A stretch of DNA of 60,403 nucleotides from Aeromicrobium flavum (GTDB lineage: Bacteria > Actinomycetota > Actinomycetes > Propionibacteriales > Nocardioidaceae): NCBI RefSeq assembly GCF_007992115.1, contig NZ_BJZQ01000018.1, forward strand, positions 1 to 60,403, read 5' to 3'. This document shows positions 8,085 to 15,773 of the stretch, piece by piece. Numbering within the stretch: the first letter of the stretch is position 1; the number at the start of each line of letters is the position of its first letter. The translations under genes and the position numbers were made by a program. The notes below the pieces were generated by a model. That model was not told the DNA's origin and ran no database searches. It saw only the letters and a list, made by a program, of their open reading frames with translations.

Positions 8085-9269
8085 TCAGGCCGGCGGACCC
8101 CCGGCCACCCGTGCGGTCTGGAAAACGTAGCGGTCCCAGGGGTCACGCGGGTCGCGTCCGGTCGAGGCGGCGATGCGGCGCAGCCGGTACCGGACCGTCT
8201 GGGGGTGCAGGTGGAGTCGTTGGGCGGCCTGCGCGGCACCGCCGGCGTCCAGCACCGCGTCGAGGGTGTGCAGGGCCTCCGCGTCGTCCGCCAGCGCGCC
8301 CAGCACCTCGCCGGCCGCGCGCGCGGGATCGGCGTCGGCGTGGCCGGTCGCCAGCGCCACGACCTCGAGGTCGCCGTCGGTCAGGACCGAGCGCCGCACC
8401 CACGCGAACTCCGGAGCGGCCTGCACGGCGTGGGCGGCGAGCCGGTACGCCCGCGGCGCCGAGCGGGGCGTGACCGAGCCGTGGGTCGCGACGCGCACGC
8501 CGCTGCGTGCGGCCCACGCGGCCAGCGCCGGCCGGTCGGCGGCGCGCAGCAGGACCACCCCGAGCCCGTCCATGACGGTGTCGATCGCCGTGACGACCGG
8601 GCCGTCGTCGGTCTCGGGCGCCAGGGTCGCCGCGACGGCCGCCGCGGCGCGGGTGGCGTCGAGGTCGGCGCCGGGTCGCACGACGACCAGGTCGAAGGTC
8701 GCCGGCAGCCGGGCGTGGAGCTCGCGCAGCCGGGCGGCCAGGGTGCCGGCGTGGCTCTGCCGGCCGAGCAGGAGGTCGGCCAGCAGGTGGCGCAGCGAGG
8801 TCTCGCGGTCCGAGCCGAGGCTGCGGCCCGTCGACTCGTATCCGTCGTAGATGGCGTCGGAGAGCTCGTCGAGGACCGCGAACCAGACCCGCACGAGCGA
8901 GGTGACGTCCTCGACGGACACGTCGTCACGGAACTGGTCGGAGACCTGGTCGAGGAACGCGGTGGCGGCGACGCGGTAGGCACGCAGCACCGCCGACAGC
9001 GGTCGCCCGTCGCGGGCGCGGACCGCCCCGACCCCGCGGAACAGGCGGACGTCGTCGTCGGTGAGCGTGCCCTCCTCGGCCCACAGCTCGAGGACCCGGT
9101 GCAGCGTCCACACGATGATGGAGCGGACCTCCTGCAGCTGTCGCTCGTCGAGCGACGAATAGGCCGGGATCTCGCGGGTGATCGTGGCGAGGAACGTGTC
9201 GACGAGATCGGCCTCGCCCGCCGTCAGCCGGCCGGCGATCGCGCGCCGGTGCCCGGTCAGCTCGGTCAT
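8085..9269 (-). CDS. PucR/CdaR-type transcriptional regulator
   Basis: 394 residues. The C-terminal 60 or so residues are a PucR HTH_30 domain (LDAVLDAGGAAQAAQRLHLH, then TVRYRLRRIAASTGRD). The N-terminal half is all-helical and may be a RsbT co-antagonist-like sensor (EIPAYSSLDERQLQEVR), and the middle is the degenerate GGDEF-like region of this family. I chose the ATG at 9269 (MTELTGHRR), preceded by GAGAGG, over an upstream in-frame ATG at 9317 that lies inside the operator region. The gene is divergent from the FAD dehydrogenase, its likely target. Confidence 0.85.
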   Translation of the reverse strand: MTELTGHRRAIAGRLTAGEADLVDTFLATITREIPAYSSLDERQLQEVRSIIVWTLHRVLELWAEEGTLTDDDVRLFRGVGAVRARDGRPLSAVLRAYRVAATAFLDQVSDQFRDDVSVEDVTSLVRVWFAVLDELSDAIYDGYESTGRSLGSDRETSLRHLLADLLLGRQSHAGTLAARLRELHARLPATFDLVVVRPGADLDATRAAAAVAATLAPETDDGPVVTAIDTVMDGLGVVLLRAADRPALAAWAARSGVRVATHGSVTPRSAPRAYRLAAHAVQAAPEFAWVRRSVLTDGDLEVVALATGHADADPARAAGEVLGALADDAEALHTLDAVLDAGGAAQAAQRLHLHPQTVRYRLRRIAASTGRDPRDPWDRYVFQTARVAGGPPA

Positions 9270-9286
9270 CGTCGCCTCTCGTCGCC

Positions 9287-9308
9287 GGTGACAACGGTTC
9301 TTGTCACC
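9287..9308. promoter_or_regulatory. Perfect inverted repeat, candidate PucR-regulator operator
   Basis: GGTGACAA - 6 nt - TTGTCACC, a perfect 8-bp repeat in the 89-nt divergent region between the PucR-type gene and the FAD dehydrogenase. A further half-site, TGACGACAA, follows at 9309-9317. The position fits an operator controlling both directions. Confidence 0.55.
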
Positions 9309-9358
9309 TGACGACAAAGGTAGTGGTGCCGCGGCCCGGGGTGGGCGACGGTGTCCTC

Positions 9359-11023
9359 ATGTCCTTCACCCCTGACGTGATCGTCGTCGGCGCCGGCCTG
9401 GCCGGACTGGTCGCCACTCACGAGCTGAGCAAGGTCGGCAAGCGCGTGCTGGTCGTCGAGCAGGAGAACCGCAAGAACCTCGGCGGTCAGGCGTTCTGGT
9501 CGCTCGGCGGGCTGTTCTTCGTCGACAGCCCCGAGCAGCGACGCACCGGCATCAAGGACTCCCCCGAGCTGGCGCTGCAGGACTGGTTCGGCTCGGCGGC
9601 GTTCGACCGCCTCGAGGACGAGGACGCCTGGGGCCGGCGCTGGGCCGAGGCGTACGTCGCGTGGGCCGCCGGCGACAAGCGCGCGTACCTGCGCGAGCTC
9701 GGTCACCGCGTGCTGCCGATGGTGGGCTGGGCCGAGCGCGGCGACGGCTCGGCCACCGGGCACGGCAACTCGGTGCCGCGGTTCCACCTCACGTGGGGCA
9801 CCGGGCCGCGCCTGGTCGAGACGTTCGCCGACCCGGTGCTCAAGGCCGAGACCGGTGGGCTGGTCGAGTTCGCGTTCCGCCACCAGGTGGACGAGCTCCT
9901 CACCGCGAACGGGGCCGTCGTCGGCGTCCGCGGGTCGGTGCTGGAGCCCGACGAGTCCGCGCGCGGCGTGAAGTCGTCGCGCACCGTGGTGCGCGAGTTC
10001 GAGCACCACGCCGCCGCCGTCGTGGTGACCTCGGGCGGCATCGGCCACAACCACGCGCTGATGCGCGAGAACTGGCCCACCCAGCGGCTCGGCGAGGCGC
10101 CCGACCACCTCATCTCGGGGGTCCCCGCGCACGTCGACGGCCGCATGCTGGCGATCACCGAGAGCGCCGGCGGCCGCATCGTGAACCGCGACCGGCTGTG
10201 GGCGTACACCGAGGGGATCATCAACTGGGACCCCGTCTGGCCCGACCACGGCATCCGCATCCTGCCCGGTCCGTCGTCGCTGTGGTTCGACGCGAACGGC
10301 CGTCGGTTGACCGGGATGTCGGGCGTCCCCGGCGCCGACTCCCTCGGTGCGATGAAGCAGATCCTCGCGACCGGGCACGACTACTCGTGGTTCGTGCTGA
10401 CGCAGTCGATCATCGAGAAGGAGTTCGCGCTCTCGGGTTCGGAACAGAACCCCGACATCACCGGCCGCGACATCAAGTTCCTCCTCAAGAGCCGGCTCGC
10501 GAAGGGCGCGCCCGGCCCGGTCGAGAGCTTCAAGCAGCACGGCGTCGACTTCGTGGTGGCCGAGACGCTGCCCGAGCTGGTCGAGCAGATGAACGAGATC
10601 GCCCGCGGGCCGAAGCTGGACCCTGCGGACCTCGAGCGGCAGATCGTCGCGCGCGACCGTGAGTTCGCGAACCCGTTCACCAAGGACGTGCAGGTGATGA
10701 CGATCCACAACGCGCGCCGCTCGCGCATGGACAAGCTGGTGCGCGTCGCGAAGCCGCACCGGATCCTCGACCCCGCGCACGGTCCGCTGATCGCGGTGCG
10801 CCTCAACATCCTGTCGCGCAAGACGCTCGGCGGCCTGCAGACCAACCTCGACTCGCAGGTCCTCGGGGCTGACGGCGAGCCGGTGCCGGGGCTGTACGCC
10901 GCGGGCGAGGTCGCCGGCTTCGGCGGCGGCGGCGTCCACGGCCACAACGCCCTCGAGGGCACGTTCCTCGGCGGCTGCATCTTCTCGGGCCGCGCCGCCG
11001 GAATGGCGCTCGCCCGGGACTGA
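9359..11023 (+). CDS. FAD-binding dehydrogenase (KstD/fumarate-reductase-like flavoprotein)
   Basis: 554 residues. N-terminal Rossmann FAD site GAGLAGLVATHELSKVGKRVLVVEQ, then NLGGQAFWSLGGLF. The C-terminal FAD cap is GLYAAGEVAGFGGGGVHGHNALEGTFLGG. The protein belongs to the FAD_binding_2 family that includes 3-ketosteroid delta-1-dehydrogenase and flavocytochrome c. The long form with HGHNALEGTFLGG is usually annotated only as FAD-binding dehydrogenase, and the substrate is not known. No signal peptide or heme motif is visible, so it is cytoplasmic. Control by the divergent PucR-type regulator is likely. The start is the ATG at 9359; the in-frame ORF opens earlier without a ribosome site. 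Confidence 0.87.
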   Translation: MSFTPDVIVVGAGLAGLVATHELSKVGKRVLVVEQENRKNLGGQAFWSLGGLFFVDSPEQRRTGIKDSPELALQDWFGSAAFDRLEDEDAWGRRWAEAYVAWAAGDKRAYLRELGHRVLPMVGWAERGDGSATGHGNSVPRFHLTWGTGPRLVETFADPVLKAETGGLVEFAFRHQVDELLTANGAVVGVRGSVLEPDESARGVKSSRTVVREFEHHAAAVVVTSGGIGHNHALMRENWPTQRLGEAPDHLISGVPAHVDGRMLAITESAGGRIVNRDRLWAYTEGIINWDPVWPDHGIRILPGPSSLWFDANGRRLTGMSGVPGADSLGAMKQILATGHDYSWFVLTQSIIEKEFALSGSEQNPDITGRDIKFLLKSRLAKGAPGPVESFKQHGVDFVVAETLPELVEQMNEIARGPKLDPADLERQIVARDREFANPFTKDVQVMTIHNARRSRMDKLVRVAKPHRILDPAHGPLIAVRLNILSRKTLGGLQTNLDSQVLGADGEPVPGLYAAGEVAGFGGGGVHGHNALEGTFLGGCIFSGRAAGMALARD

Positions 11024-11083
11024 TCCGGCTCGGAACGGGTACACCCTCTGAGACCAGGGACCGTCGATCGAGCGAGGTGACCC

Positions 11084-12148
11084 GTGTCCCCTGTTGCCGG
11101 CGTCGTCACCGCCGTCCTCGCGGCGGCGGTGCTCCTGCTCGCCGTCCTGTCGCCGGCGCGGGCGGACGAGGAGGCCCCTCGCCTGTCGAGCATCGCCGCG
11201 GCCGAGGCCGACATTCCTCCGGGCACCCCGGCCTGTTTCCAGGGTGACGAGCCCGGCGAGACCCAGCTGCTCCGGTGCCACTACGGGCACCGAGGCCCTC
11301 GACTGCTGGCCGTCGGCGACTCGCACATGCGCGCCCTGTCGCCCGCCCTACGCCGCCTGGCCGAGGACGGGAAGATCCGCGTCACCCTGATCACGCGGTC
11401 CCGCTGCGGCTGGACGTCGCGCGTGCTCAAGCACAAGCTCTCCTGGGTCCCGGGCGACTGCCAGGAATGGCGCACCAGGCTCTCGCGCTACATCAAGGAA
11501 CAGAAGGACGTCCGCGCGATCATCACCCACCACCGCGCCTGGCGGATGGCGGGCACCGAGGCCCAACGCGGGCCGGACACGGTGAAGGCGTGGCGCGTCG
11601 CCCTGGATCGGCGGATCCCCGTGATCGCCGTCTCGAACGCCGCCCACTGGGACGACCCGCCCACCCGGTGCCTGCGCTCGAACTCCGCCCCGGACCGGTG
11701 GGAGAACTGCTCCGCCCCCGCGGACGAGGTGATGGAGTACGACTGGACCGCGCCGGCCGTGGGCCTGGCACGCCAGAGGTACGGACCGCAGTCCGCCGCC
11801 CGGATCTCCATGCTCGACGAGTACTGCCCGGACGGGGTGTGCCGCGTCGTGACCGCGCAGGGCCAGATCATGTACCGCGACGACGAGCACCTCGCCGGCA
11901 CCTATACGCGGTCGCTCGCGAGGTTCTTCGAGAACGAGCTGCGCGCCACGGGACTCGTGTTCGGGAAGCCACCGCGATGGACCGGGCCGCGGACCAGCCA
12001 CCACAGCGTGTTGACTGTCGCCGCCGCGCGGACCCTGACAGTCCCCTCGGCCCGGTCCTCGCGCACACCTCTGGTGGTGGAGGCGTCCTGGGCCAGCGTC
12101 GACCACGCGGAGCCGGCCACGGACTCGGGCTTCATCACGCTCAGCTGA
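11084..12148 (+). CDS. Secreted stand-alone SGNH-type hydrolase/esterase
   Basis: 354 residues with a signal peptide (hydrophobic stretch about 5-23, cleavage near SPARADEE). The mature protein resembles the SGNH domain normally fused to acyltransferase-3 membrane proteins. It has LLAVGDSHMRALSPAL (nucleophile Ser in GDSH), a Cys-rich middle, and the C-terminal catalytic Asp/His block YRDDEHLAGTYTRSL. No acyltransferase membrane domain is present here or nearby. It probably acts on an O-acylated cell-envelope polymer outside the membrane. The GTG start follows a GAGGTGA site. The last 60 residues are Ser/Arg/Ala-rich and not SGNH-like. Confidence 0.8.
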   Translation: MSPVAGVVTAVLAAAVLLLAVLSPARADEEAPRLSSIAAAEADIPPGTPACFQGDEPGETQLLRCHYGHRGPRLLAVGDSHMRALSPALRRLAEDGKIRVTLITRSRCGWTSRVLKHKLSWVPGDCQEWRTRLSRYIKEQKDVRAIITHHRAWRMAGTEAQRGPDTVKAWRVALDRRIPVIAVSNAAHWDDPPTRCLRSNSAPDRWENCSAPADEVMEYDWTAPAVGLARQRYGPQSAARISMLDEYCPDGVCRVVTAQGQIMYRDDEHLAGTYTRSLARFFENELRATGLVFGKPPRWTGPRTSHHSVLTVAAARTLTVPSARSSRTPLVVEASWASVDHAEPATDSGFITLS

Positions 12149-12157
12149 ACCGATCGG

Positions 12158-13225
12158 TCACCCGCGGGCCACCGCCGGGGTCCACGTCCGCGTGCCGCCC
12201 CACCAGTCGACGGGGGCGTACACCGGGCTGGTCCGGTCGGTCGCCACGACGGCCACGCGTACCGACTCCGGGTTTCCGAGGCACGGCGCGGAAGGCATCG
12301 AGAACCGCGTCCGCGTCAGCCCGGCCCCGGCCAGCTCGCCGTCGATGCTGCAGGCGATCTGTCGGCCGCCGGTCGTCCACCCGGAGGCCTGCCGAACGAT
12401 CGGGTGGTTCGTGCCCAGCTCGATCACGTAGTCAGGGGTCGGGTCGCCGTTGGTGTCCAGGTACACCAGGAAGATCCCGTGCCGCTGGACGGGCCGCGCC
12501 AGGTGGTTCACGGCGACGGAGAGTCGCTCGTTCGTGAGGTCGACGGCGACCGAACGGATGTCGGACCACCACCGCAGGCTGTCAGCCCCGTCGACGGTCC
12601 GGCGTGCCTTCGCCTTCGTCGACCGCTGCTTCACCCACGGCGTGAACGCGCGCTTGCCGTGGGGGAGCTGATCGCGCACGACCGCGCCGAAGGTGTCGGA
12701 GCGCTGGTGGTTGCTGAAGCCATCGGTCGCCGTGCTGACCTGGACGCGGACGCGCTTGCTGGTGATGCAGCCCTTCTTCTCGCGCACGGTGATCGTGACC
12801 GGCGTGAAGTTCCTCTTCCACCGCGAGTTGATCCGCACGGTGCCGTCGCACGGGCGCGCCTTCCCGTACGGGCTGGGGTTCCACTTCTTCCTCGCCGCCT
12901 TCGAACGGTCGACCTTCCACCGCCTCATGGGCGCGTGCCATCCCTCGCTGTAGCGGCCGAAGCCCACCTGCAGCTCGGGTCCGGGCTTGCGCGGATCCGT
13001 GTCGAGGAGCACGACCTCGGTGCCGTTGCGGTTGCCGAGACTCCGGCTCCGATACGTCACCGTGATGGCCTTCTTGGTGTTCTTGACGCTCACGGACGTC
13101 AGATCGAGGTAGGGAAGCCCGGCCACGTCGTGCGGGCGGTCGGCCCACGAGGCGGACTGCGCCCGGGCGGGAGCCGCGGTGAGCACCAGGGCCAGGGCGG
13201 CGCCGACAGCCACGAAGATTCTCAT
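12158..13225 (-). CDS. Secreted protein of unknown function
   Basis: 355 residues with a clear signal peptide (MRIFVAVGAALALVLTAAPARA). I recognise no family. The mature part seems to contain two similar beta-rich halves: each has a VAVDLTN/YLDLTSVSVKN-type strand and a VYLDTNGDPTPDY / VLLDTDPRKPGPE segment, which look like Asp-rich surface loops. Many Lys/Arg residues and two Cys pairs follow. The start at 13225 is supported by a TAGCAT -10 box 5 nt upstream (leaderless); an in-frame ATG at 13273 has neither. It converges on the SGNH gene with 9 nt between stops. Confidence 0.75.
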   Translation of the reverse strand: MRIFVAVGAALALVLTAAPARAQSASWADRPHDVAGLPYLDLTSVSVKNTKKAITVTYRSRSLGNRNGTEVVLLDTDPRKPGPELQVGFGRYSEGWHAPMRRWKVDRSKAARKKWNPSPYGKARPCDGTVRINSRWKRNFTPVTITVREKKGCITSKRVRVQVSTATDGFSNHQRSDTFGAVVRDQLPHGKRAFTPWVKQRSTKAKARRTVDGADSLRWWSDIRSVAVDLTNERLSVAVNHLARPVQRHGIFLVYLDTNGDPTPDYVIELGTNHPIVRQASGWTTGGRQIACSIDGELAGAGLTRTRFSMPSAPCLGNPESVRVAVVATDRTSPVYAPVDWWGGTRTWTPAVARG

Positions 13226-13290
13226 GCTCCATGCTAGGAACGCCGCCGCCACGCCACGTCGAAACACTGTCATTCCAAGGAAATCAGTGA

Positions 13291-13317
13291 CTCGTGAGGC
13301 GTCAGTGCTGTCACGAG
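13291..13317. repeat. Inverted repeat between secreted-protein genes
   Basis: CTCGTGA and TCACGAG with a 13-nt spacer, plus a direct repeat GACTCGTG at 13289 and 13317. It lies just after the stop of the lipoprotein gene and before the start of the next gene, so it may be a weak terminator or an operator. Confidence 0.35.
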
Positions 13318-13330
13318 ACTCGTGTGGCGC

Positions 13331-13975
13331 TCACTCGATGTAGGCGTAGTCGGTGATCACGCCGACCCACCAGACGAAGGGGTCGCCCCGCTCGCGCAGT
13401 TCTGCGACGAGATCGGGCGGCAACTCCATGCGCGACACGACCTCCTCACCATCGGTCGACATCGAATGGACGTCGCTGGACGGCTCACCGAACATGTCCC
13501 GAAGGCTCATGAAGTGCACGCTGACACGGACGTCGCCACACTCGTACATGCCCGCGGGGAGCTTCGTCGGGTCCTGGACGCTCCGGCCGACCCACGCCTG
13601 GCGTGCCGCCTCGAGTCCGGGCGCGGCGTACAGCAGGTCGCACGCCGGATAGTCGACCCATCGCTTCATCGTCTCGATCTGCTTCAGGACGCCCGCGTCG
13701 GTGCGCGCACCCAACACCACCCACGTCCGACCCACGGCACACGCGAAGGTCGGCTCGTGGATCGTGAAGCTCTGCTCGCCGTGGCGGCACACGTCCCTGC
13801 CGGCGACGGCCACGGCGCTGCCGGCGGAGGCGAGCGGTGGCCGGAGCTTCTCGACGGCCCGCGTGGCGGTCTTCCGCTGATCCACCACGTCGTCGTCGAA
13901 GGCGCCGGGCGAGGAACAGGCGGACAGGGTCAGCGCAGCGCCGACCGCGAGGACGAGGCGTCTGAGCGCGGCCAT
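13331..13975 (-). CDS. Putative lipoprotein of unknown function
   Basis: 214 residues. The N-terminus MAALRRLVLAVGAALTLSAC has a lipobox (LSAC), so the mature protein is probably anchored to the outer face of the membrane. It has four further Cys and mixed alpha/beta content with no family I recognise. I chose the ATG at 13975 because it gives a proper lipoprotein signal and has TACCCT (13982-13987) 6 nt upstream, which suggests a leaderless message. The in-frame upstream ATG at 14056 lies inside the long hairpin and is unlikely. Confidence 0.78.
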   Translation of the reverse strand: MAALRRLVLAVGAALTLSACSSPGAFDDDVVDQRKTATRAVEKLRPPLASAGSAVAVAGRDVCRHGEQSFTIHEPTFACAVGRTWVVLGARTDAGVLKQIETMKRWVDYPACDLLYAAPGLEAARQAWVGRSVQDPTKLPAGMYECGDVRVSVHFMSLRDMFGEPSSDVHSMSTDGEEVVSRMELPPDLVAELRERGDPFVWWVGVITDYAYIE

Positions 13976-14013
13976 GCGCTCAGGGTAGGCAAGGACGAGA
14001 GCCGAAGGACGCG

Positions 14014-14059
14014 ACGTTGTACCGGTTCGGCCCGTATATGGGCCAAACCGGCACAACGT
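14014..14059. repeat. 20-bp inverted repeat with hexanucleotide loop
   Basis: Arms at 14014-14033 and 14040-14059 pair over 20 positions with two mismatches, around the loop GTATAT. It sits between the start of the lipoprotein gene and the stop of the small gene upstream, both on the minus strand. It could terminate the small gene or be a regulatory site; no T-run follows on either strand. Confidence 0.6.
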
Positions 14060-14073
14060 TCGGGATCAGCGGC

Positions 14074-14292
14074 TCAGCGGCCAAGCACCTCGGCGGCGTC
14101 GACGGCTCCGTGCTTGCTCTGGATGGCTTCGCCGAGGGCGGTCACGTGCTCCTCCGAGACGTCGATGCCCACCTCGGAGAAGCCCTTCCGCAGCTCCTCC
14201 TCGACCGTGCCCTCGGTGGCCCCGTCCTGCCAGGAGGTGACGCGGTCGACGACGGTCTGGACGGCTTCGAGATCGATGTTCGTGTCAGTCAT
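14074..14292 (-). CDS. Small acidic protein of unknown function
   Basis: 72 residues, Glu/Asp-rich and probably helical (MTDTNIDLEAVQTVVDRV, EEELRKGFSEVGIDVSEEHV, AAEVLGR). No signal peptide, TM segment or Cys. I recognise no family. The codon pattern (G/C third positions) looks like a real gene, but the ribosome site is not obvious; a TACGTC sequence 6 nt before the ATG may be a weak -10 of a leaderless message. Confidence 0.6.
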   Translation of the reverse strand: MTDTNIDLEAVQTVVDRVTSWQDGATEGTVEEELRKGFSEVGIDVSEEHVTALGEAIQSKHGAVDAAEVLGR

Positions 14293-14393
14293 GCCCGGGA
14301 CGTACCCGATTCCGGCGATGCGAACCGTGCGCGTGTCGACCGGCTGATCACCACTCCGGCGGCCGGTTGAAGGCTGCCAGATTGTTCACCGTG

Positions 14394-15677
14394 TCACGGC
14401 AATGGACCGTGGGGCCCAGCAGGTAGCCCGTCTCGACACGTAGGGCAGATGGGCGAGGGGCTCGGCATGACCCAGACGGGTCCTCCAAGCTTGCTCAAGC
14501 CAACGGCAAGGACTGATTGCACGTTCTTGGTGCCAAAGCCTGCAAGTGTGATCGTCACGGCACAGGAGTCCTCGGTGACGTAGGCGTACGGCGAGTTGCA
14601 CACGGCCCCTGCGCCCGTCGGCCAGATCCAGCTTCGGAGGGTCAGACCTGCGACTTCACCGGAGCACGGGTCCGTGTCCGGCCCATGGTCGATGCGCATG
14701 CTGCACCAGAGCTCGACAGCCGCTGCGATGTCCTCTGCTGGGGGCGCGGGTTCGCCGCACGCCACCCCACCTCCCAAGGGATCTGGGTAGATCAAGGCGG
14801 GGTCCGCGCAGTTGTTGGCCTTGGCCAGGAGTTCTTGGCAGGCGTGGGTGCTCCATTCCACGCGGTCGCACTCGGTCAAGAAGGCCAGAGCTTCGGCGCA
14901 GGCACTCGTGTCCTGGGACGCGGGCTGCGACACCGATGGAGGCGCCTTGTTCGGGTCGGACTCTGCTGCCTTGAGGGCCTTGTCGCGCTCCTCCGCAGCC
15001 GCGTCCCTCTTGGCGGCGGCGGCCTTGAACGCGGCCTCCGCGGCAGCGACCTGCGCAGCATCGCCCGTGGCCTTCGCCTCGTCGAGGCGTCGCGCTGCTG
15101 CGGTGTACTCGTCCCAGGCGGCCCCCCACGCCTTGAGGCTCTCCACGTACCTGTCGGCAGCCTCCGCCTTCCGCAATCTCGCCTCGGTCTCGGTCAACCC
15201 TTTGAGGCGGTACCACTGCTGTTCCCCGGTATCCGGGTCGACCCTCTTCACCTCCCCCTTCCCGCCCCAGGTGTAGCCGCCGAGGTCGTGGTCGGGAAGC
15301 TTCGGGTGCGTGAAGTTTTTGGCGCCGCTGGGCGCGGAGGCCGGCCCGGCCCATCGTCCGGGACAACTCAGCGTCCGCGAGTCACCGACGTCCGGGCTGA
15401 ACCCCTCGGGCAGGTCCCTTCCCGACGACACCGACGCGGCCACCAGCCGGCTCTCGCAGTGCGCCTGCACCTGCTCAGGACGCAGCCCTTGGTGGTAGAG
15501 GCGGTACATGCAGGCATAGAACGAGCCCTCGAGACGGGGCTCCTCGGCGAGAATCTGCATGGCGTACGCGTGCTGAGTGAGGACAGTCCGTGCGGACGCG
15601 GCCGGAAGCATCGCTGCGCCCACTGTCGCCACGACCAGGATCGATGCTGCGACCCGCCTGATGGCATTGATCATCAC
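14394..15677 (-). CDS. Large secreted Cys-containing protein with central coiled coil
   Basis: 427 residues. Signal peptide MMINAIRRVAASILVVATVGAAMLPAASA. The first 90 mature residues have paired Cys. A central Ala/Lys/Glu/Asp-rich segment (about residues 160-245) reads as a long coiled coil, and the C-terminal 180 residues have at least ten Cys and a Pro-rich end (CPTCRDGLPAGPHGPLP). Disulfides are likely outside the cell. No known domain is recognised. The GGAGG site favours the ATG at 15677; the next ATG at 15674 is equally possible. The central segment makes an adhesin or structural role conceivable, but this is a guess. Confidence 0.72.
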   Translation of the reverse strand: MMINAIRRVAASILVVATVGAAMLPAASARTVLTQHAYAMQILAEEPRLEGSFYACMYRLYHQGLRPEQVQAHCESRLVAASVSSGRDLPEGFSPDVGDSRTLSCPGRWAGPASAPSGAKNFTHPKLPDHDLGGYTWGGKGEVKRVDPDTGEQQWYRLKGLTETEARLRKAEAADRYVESLKAWGAAWDEYTAAARRLDEAKATGDAAQVAAAEAAFKAAAAKRDAAAEERDKALKAAESDPNKAPPSVSQPASQDTSACAEALAFLTECDRVEWSTHACQELLAKANNCADPALIYPDPLGGGVACGEPAPPAEDIAAAVELWCSMRIDHGPDTDPCSGEVAGLTLRSWIWPTGAGAVCNSPYAYVTEDSCAVTITLAGFGTKNVQSVLAVGLSKLGGPVWVMPSPSPICPTCRDGLPAGPHGPLP

Positions 15678-15773
15678 GCCCGCCTCCTTCTCCTACGAGG
15701 AGCTGCGGACACGTGCCGTTGATACGGACTGCAGAGGGGTCGACGGCTCGACCACGACGAGGCGTCGGGACGC

